Source: Orientallactaga sibirica
Lineage: Eukaryota; Chordata; Mammalia; Rodentia; Dipodidae
Reading direction: 5' to 3'
Assembly (NCBI GenBank): GCA_036365145.1
Contig: JAEOAD010000018.1
Location: 14,118,501-14,182,500 of the forward strand
DNA: 64,000 bases
The notes beneath the pieces were generated by a model. That model was given only the letters and a program-made list of their open reading frames with translations, was not told the origin of the DNA and did not search any database. Position 1 is the first letter of the stretch. Every line of letters starts with the position of its first letter. Below, one piece after another: positions 57,800 to 64,000 of this stretch. The position numbers and the translations under genes were made by a program.

Positions 57800-58425
57800 G
57801 TTGCAAAGACTATATCAAATTTCAGTGTGGTACTACATATGTTATATATTTGAATGTATGAAATATTCTGATATATATATATATTCCAGTAAGATAGATA
57901 ATAAAATATTTAGTTAGTTAGATTAGTAAAATTTTTTGTGCCTTGTTAACAGAAAATGTGGAAGTGGCAATGCATTCATTTTATTAAAACAATATAAGCA
58001 AGACATAGTATTATGCAGTGACTTGGACAAATTATTTCTATAACTTAAACATATTCTCAGGGGTATAGATACTTGCATGGACAAGTTGCTAATTAATAAA
58101 TTTTAATACATCTGCAATGTTCATGAGTAGCCTGAGGGAAGAAAGTTTTGAGGTAAGAATATAAGGCTATTTTTTTAAAAGATCATTTTGGTCTGAAAAC
58201 AAAGCCCACAAACTGGAATTCAGGCACCTATTAAGAAGTAACTCTTATATACTAATATTATTCTTGCTACAAATGCAGAGATATGTGTGAAATAGCTCAC
58301 TGGCCACTGTTAGCAGTGAAATTCACCTTACACATCACAGGGTATAGTACTTGTAAACCTGTTTAGAGAGTTAATGATAAATATGCTTTGCAAAGAGGAT
58401 TCATTCATTAAAGAGGTTTTAAAAG
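57800..58425. other. Unique AT-rich sequence
   Basis: Nothing recognised apart from a short TA run at 57871-57882. Confidence 0.35.
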
Positions 58426-58480
58426 CTGGGCATGGTGGTGCACACCTTTAATCCCAGCACTCGGGAGGCACTCGGAGGCA
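58426..58480 (+). repeat. 3'-truncated B1
   Basis: Starts GCTGGGCATGGTGGTGCACACC and stops after 'cactcgggaggcactcggaggca', where the last block is locally duplicated before non-B1 sequence. Confidence 0.85.
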
Positions 58481-61169
58481 TAGTCTAATTCCACGTTGAA
58501 GATGGAAAAGTCTTCAAATAAATGTACCCCAACTCACATGTACTTATTTAAATATGCTTACACTATTGTTTTCCCCCAAACTGATTTCAACTAATTAGAT
58601 AAAGAACAACCTAATTATTTCCTCTTCAATAATATTCTGTATTAATAAAACCTTACTTAGAAAACACTATGTTAATAGCATAAAATGGTGTGTTTTATGG
58701 GGAAATAAATATACTACTACTAATAACATAACAATATTAAATATATTAAAATTAACATATTAATATTAATAAATATGTGGTATAATAAATATATTATTAA
58801 GAGCACACTGGGAAGAGTTATCAATCTCCTTGAAGTTCTCTGAGAATGATAATTTTTTCAAGTTGCTATATTATTCAGGTAAAAGTAAAGTAGCAGCCAT
58901 ATCTCAAAATTTCAACTATTGAGTTTAAGTGCTTATCTTTTGTTTATATCATGGTTGGAATATAAGTTAGTAGGAAGAATTTCTTCATGACATCACTCAT
59001 TCATTCAGGCTTTCTCCAATAATATTCTCAGCATCTGAAATCTTTGCTTGATTGTGTTCACTTGTGTCTTATTCATATTTCCCTATGTAGATATGTACAT
59101 GATTTTGAGGAATAAGCTAATACAATTTTTGCCCATGTTTCCTGGTCTGGAACATGGTTATACAGCTCTATGTCTACAGTGCCAAGCAAAAAGAAAATAC
59201 AGTCCTTAATGAATATTTGCAGTTCCCATTCCAAATGTTGACTTGTTTAGAAGTTTACTATTGGGATGAAATTGGTACAGGGAACTACATTGATAAAGGA
59301 AAAAATTAATAAAACCAAAGACAGTTTCATAAACCCCTGAGAAGTCCAAGTGGCAGAAAATTCTGGAGAGATAATTTGGAAGAAGTCTGTAAACAAATAT
59401 TTAAGTACTATTAAGAATTTTGGTGAGTCATTAGCCACTATTTGGAATCAAGGGAGGTTATGAGTATGAGGGCATCAGTATCTTCTCATAGGGAACTCTG
59501 ATAAGAGTTCTGACAAGAGCAAAAGACTTGGTGGCAAGAGAGGATAATGGGCTGGAAGCTATTACATGTATCTAGAAGATCAACTGTAGAGTTGTTACAG
59601 GAATTGCATTGGAGACGAATAGGGCAAGCTAAGTTAGATGATTTTTAGACAATCTATACGATTTGAATACTGACTTTTGAGCTAGAGCTAGTATTATTTT
59701 AGAGTACAGTTGGGAGTAAAGATAATTACTTAATTTTTATATATTGATTTTAATTGTTGGAGGCATATGACTGGAACTGAAAAGAGAATGAACTTTAAGG
59801 ACATAGATGCCAAAGGATATTTGGAAATAACTAAATCATTTATCAACACAATTACAAAAGGGGAAGAGAAAGACCAGGAGAGAGAGAGAGAGCAGAAAGG
59901 GGAGGAAGAGCAAAAAGGAGGAAGAAGAAAGTGAGCCAAGAATTCTGTGAAAGATGGAGAGTTCAGTGACAGTGGAGAAATGAGATAATGTGAAGTCACC
60001 TTCATGATCAGATATTAGTTTATTCAGGGTATTGAATGTCCAATAGGAAAAAAAATCTTTTTGTCAGATGAGATGTCTAAGATGTTTCTTTCTTAGAGTA
60101 GCAAGAAATGTTTCATTATTAGTTAAAAAACAAACTTTTGAGACTATTTTCAAACTTATTGCTTGAGTAATGGAAAAAATTTGTGTTGGAAACATTGCAG
60201 CTGATACCAGTTTTCTCCACAATATCAATATTTTGTAAACACCAGATTTTATTGGAAAAATAAGGAAAGAAATTTTAATACCCACAGCCATGCTATAAAA
60301 TAAATGACAGTGTGGTTAACTCTGAGTGCTCCAACTTTGACTGCTGATGCTTGCATGTTGGATTTGTAGGAAGGTGGAAATGATTGTCACATTTTTATTT
60401 ATTTAGAAGAATAAATGCAAAATGAGATATTTCTGTGCAATAGAAAGGAAATAGCTGCTAAGTGAATCCTGATTTGGGGCATAATCAAAGCTTGAAAATT
60501 TCCATATTTATTTATTTGTGAGAATTTCCTTTGTTGACTTTAAATGGATGTCTATAAAAGATTTAATATTTTTGGCAGAGAGAAAGCATAAAAAACATGT
60601 TGCCATTTTGGAATGTGTATAAGGAAACAAAAACACATTGTGATTCCAGTTCTTACTCTGTTTAAAGACAGAGAATCATATTGAACCTTGGGTATATTAT
60701 TGAATTATAGCTCCCTATTGATCTTTGAATTATCTAACTACAATTATGCACTTTTTTTTTACTCTTCTTGTATTACTCTCTTTCTTGATTCTGAGAACTA
60801 TAATAGATCTATACTTCTTGGGACTCATTTTATCTTACCCACCCTACAACAGATAAGTAATGTTCCATGTATATGGAGAGTGATTGGAAGCAGAGGAAAA
60901 GTAGAGGGAGAATTTTAACCCTGCTTTCTGTACAGCATTCAAGTGTACCAAATGGTCTACTATGGTAACAGATGACCTCACTGTGGCCTGGCTTCCTTTC
61001 TTGTCCTACTTTGCACCAACACAGGTCCATGAGGCTATCAGTGTTCACTCCAAAAATGGAGCTTGATCCAAAACATGTTATGCATTCATCCAGTTGCCAT
61101 CTCTATTGCTTCAGTCCTTTGCCTTCATGAAACCACTTACTCCATGACAACTTACACTCTGTTCTTCTC
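58481..61169. other. Unique AT-rich sequence
   Basis: 2.7 kb without a recognised repeat or exon. Landmarks are a TTA/TAA-rich block at 58715-58800 and a purine block at 59865-59935. Open frames here are short and AT-driven. Confidence 0.4.
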
Positions 61170-61325
61170 CTAGTTAGGATGCTTGATTATGATCTGCCTT
61201 CTTTTCCCCAGTATAGAATACAAGTGTGTGCCATCATGTCCAGCATTTATGTGGGTCCTAGTGATCAAACTCAGGTCTTCATGCTTGTGAAGCAAGAAAT
61301 TCACTGATTGCATTAGCTTCCCAGT
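61170..61325 (-). repeat. B4/ID-type SINE, minus strand
   Basis: Plus strand shows 'aagtgtgtgccatcatgtccagc' followed by 'tgtgggtcctagtgatcaaactcaggtcttcatgcttg' (two blocks), the reverse of a B4/ID-type head section. Confidence 0.55.
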
Positions 61326-62109
61326 TCATAGAAAGGCCATTTTAATCCTTCCATATCTTGAGAAATGGCCATATGCATGTTACTCCCCTCTCCTTACCCT
61401 ATCAGCCTCTCTTTGATCATGTCATCTTATAGCCCTTATAACTTATAAATAGATATTAAATTAATGCCCTCAATTCTATGTTTACTATTCATCCTACAGT
61501 TAATGAACAAAATTGACAGGATAAATTATGACATGGATGAGGAATTATATCTGTATTTTCCCCTCTTTTATAGTTTCCCCTGTGGTCAGATTATGGGCAC
61601 AGACCATTATGGAGAAGGGACTTTGAGTGCAAGTGATGTATAACTCTCCTATGCTGAAAAATGCAAAAGCAGAAGAGATTTATCCACGCTTCTTTTGCTC
61701 CTGCCTCACAATCTGTGAGGACAAATATCCAGGTGCCACATGATCAGCCTGGGTCAGAGTTAACAGGGACAATCTAAATTTTCAATGTTTATTTCCAGAG
61801 TGTTCATTCTGTTTATCTAAGTATTCCTTATAACTGTTGTAATCCACACTCTGCACCATCACTAGCTCTCTTTCTAAATGTACCTTACTGTTACTCTCTT
61901 ATATGACTTGATGTTCCAGTGTGTCTATAAGATAAGGTCTACATGCTCCAACAAGACAAACAGTTGCTCAGGATTGGACTTTGATGATTTGAAGAATTCA
62001 TCCTTCCAAACCCTTTCTGTGGTTCTTATCCAATCATATTAAACAACACACTGGGATTATGCTAAACACCATATGGTATATCCTCTATTTTTATTAAATA
62101 ATAGATAAA
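61326..62109. other. Unassigned sequence
   Basis: Nothing recognised. Confidence 0.35.
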
Positions 62110-62310
62110 TATCTATTCATTATAAAAGTTTGACATCTGCAGAGAAAAAACTTAAAAAGCACATAGAAGAGGGACTAGCTGGAAAGAAAGGACTCAGTGG
62201 AGGGGGCCTAAGAGAGGGGAAAAAGGAGGATGGTGGGAAGGGCTAAGATCATGACATATTGTATATAAATATAGGTGTTGTCAATAAAAAAGTTTTCTTT
62301 TAAAAGAAAA
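62110..62310 (+). mobile_element. L1 3' end, plus strand
   Basis: A purine-rich 3' UTR texture ('gactagctggaaagaaagg', 'ggaaaaaggaggatgg') is followed by TTGTCAATAAAAAAG at 62279-62293, as in rodent L1 3' ends. Confidence 0.6.
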
Positions 62311-62599
62311 TATTCCACATTTCTCTTTTTCCTCATAGCTTTTCCATCCTCAGGATTAGAAATTATGGTTTATCAACATTTTAAAGCAAATTCTTTCAGT
62401 CACTTTTGTCAATAAATTACATTAATATGCATATTCAAATCTCATTTTCTAAAAATACATGGGGTTATTGTTATAAATCATTTTGTATTTGTACTTTTTT
62501 GTCTATATTATATTTTGCACTACATTGTCTCTTCTTAAAGCTCCTTTTATTTTGTGTTATACATTTTTCTTTCACGATGCAGCTGAAATACCAACTTTT

Positions 62600-62812
62600 G
62601 GAAAAGGGTTTGTCTTAACTCTCCCCTTTCAGGGCAAATTCTTTCTAATCATATTGATGCATTTTCCTCCTTCACAGCCCTTATTGCACTGTAATGTAAT
62701 TATGAGCTATTTATACCCTCCAGGAGACTGTGAGCTCCTTAACTCATTTAGTAATTTCTCATGCATATGGTGGACACTTATTAAATACTTAAATGAATTA
62801 AGTTCATAAATC
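62600..62812 (+). repeat. L2-like 3' end fragment
   Basis: The motif order 'ggagactgtgagctccttaac' then 'ggtggacacttattaaatacttaaatgaatta' is the ancient L2 3' terminal pattern (…ctgtgagctcc…aataaatatttgttgaatg…). Confidence 0.5.
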
Positions 62813-63299
62813 ATTCAGCATACTTCCAAAATCTTGGTTTTCACTTAGTGTCTAGTTTTGGGAAGAACAGAAATTTTTTGGCAAAAGCTAAACTTAAAGC
62901 TAACACATTTGGGCAATTTAATTAAACCAAGGGGGCAAGTCTGAAGTTAGTAACTGGTTTGTTAATTTTTGGTTTTCTCTTTTCATCCCCTTCAATCTAC
63001 CATTTTGCTAATTAGAAAAAGCAACCTAAAAGGAATTACTCTTTATTATTTGATGCCCAGGCAACAGTAATTCTGGATGACATAAAAATATGGTGGCTCT
63101 ACACTGTTGTATTTGTTTCCCATGTGCTTTCAGTGACCTAGGCTCCTCTATATTTTTGTTCTTTATCGTTAAAAAAATATGTATATCCTTCAGCTTGATT
63201 CATGATCACAAGGTGAGAAATAAATACATGTAACTATTGTGACAGCATTTTAGCAACAAAATGTATAATGACAATGAAAGTTATATACAAATAGAGTGA
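62813..63299. other. Unassigned sequence
   Basis: Nothing recognised. Confidence 0.35.
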
Positions 63300-63309
63300 G
63301 GTATATACA

Positions 63310-63450
63310 GAGATGAATCAATGGTTAAGAACATTTGCTGCTGAAGTGTGAGGGCCTCATGATTTGGAAATCACCATATTTGACTCCCTGGAAGCTACAT
63401 CAAAAGTTGTGTGTGGCCATGAGTTTCCATAATCCTAGTCCACATGGTGT
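63310..63450 (+). repeat. Possible B4/ID-type SINE fragment
   Basis: 'gatgaatcaatggttaagaacatttgctgctgaag' (two blocks) resembles an ID-type head, followed by a B1-like 'gtgtgtggccatgag…aatcctagtcc'. Diverged. Confidence 0.4.
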
Positions 63451-63612
63451 ACTGACTGGAGAATTTTTAAAAATATTTTTATTATTGACAACTTACATAA
63501 TTATAGACAACAAAACATGATAATTCCCCTCCCCACACTTTCCCCTGTACAACTCCACTCTCCATCATAACCTCCCCCTTTCACTCAGTCTCTCTTTCAT
63601 TTTGAGGTCATC

Positions 63613-63974
63613 ATCTGTAACAGACAGCTTTAGGTTCACTGAGATGAACTTCCAGACTAGGCACAGTTATGGAGGAAGGGGTTTATTATACCTAACAGAT
63701 GCAGGGGAAGTTCCATAATGGCAGAAGAAGCTGGCCTGCCTTCACATGACCAAACACAGAGAGCAAAGCCAGAAGCCAAAAACCATATAGCACAGCAGAC
63801 CTCAGGGACTCCAACTAGGCACACTTTGCATATCTTTAGGTTGAAATCCTAAACTCACCACCACTCTTTAAGATCCACCCAGAGACACTGCCTCCAGCCA
63901 GGTGGATGCACATGCAAATTATAAACTAATAAAACACTAAATATATTGGGGGCCATCTATTCAAACTACCACAT
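63613..63974 (-). mobile_element. Solo MaLR-type LTR, minus strand
   Basis: Longest copy of the family at 13012 and 29588: 'ggaaggggtttattatacc', 'ggggaagttccataatggcag' and 'aaactaccacat' at the end. The minus-strand LTR starts near 63974. Confidence 0.65.
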
Positions 63975-64000
63975 GATCTTTTCCTCCTATTATACTGGTC

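Overview
The window looks like gene-poor, AT-rich euchromatic mammalian DNA from a rodent. Evidence for a rodent: about ten 7SL-derived B1 SINEs with the internal duplication, several B4/ID_B1-type SINEs, rodent-style MaLR LTRs and old L1 copies. The commonest repeat is a tRNA-derived SINE with an (AG)n-rich tail and a head reading CTGGAGAGATGG on the minus strand. From memory this pattern fits a jerboa (Dipodidae, e.g. Jaculus). That species call is an inference, perhaps 60% likely. I see no multi-exon gene, rRNA, functional tRNA, CRISPR array or any prokaryotic feature.

Layout. 1-6 kb is mostly unique sequence with one SINE, a three-unit 80-bp minisatellite (2157-2394), a perfect CTCF-core match (4012-4025) and a candidate terminal exon or pseudogene fragment on the minus strand (5684-5822). 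6-15 kb holds B1, tRNA-SINE and B4 insertions, MaLR LTRs, an ERV1-like LTR and a second LTR family. 15-25 kb is dominated by a long L1-tailed repeat family, here called R1. One R1 copy is split by an ERV1-like LTR, and another by a compact class II endogenous retrovirus (20276-22059) with a 6-bp target duplication. 25-31 kb is mostly unique with scattered SINEs and LTRs. 31-35 kb is an old L1 carrying a four-level nest (L1, B1, LTR, B1). 36-40 kb has tandem SINEs and two LTRs. 41-45 kb is an old L1 ORF2 fossil split by a SINE and by a 1.6-kb R1 element with a perfect 16-bp target duplication. 48-53 kb is more R1 and L1. 53-64 kb is largely unique, with an antisense L1 ORF2 fossil, a probable retrocopy next to it (55250-55786), B1s, an L2-like fragment and a terminal MaLR LTR.

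Nothing here works as an operon or pathway. The biology is the layered history of retroelements, possible insulator sites (one stand-alone CTCF core and near-matches carried by one SINE subfamily), and a strong orientation asymmetry: every recognised tRNA-SINE is on the minus strand and nine of ten B1s are on the plus strand. I did not find a convincing new molecular system. The most informative items are the deleted provirus, the R1 element family, the SINE-borne CTCF-like motifs and the two unidentified protein-like minus-strand ORFs.
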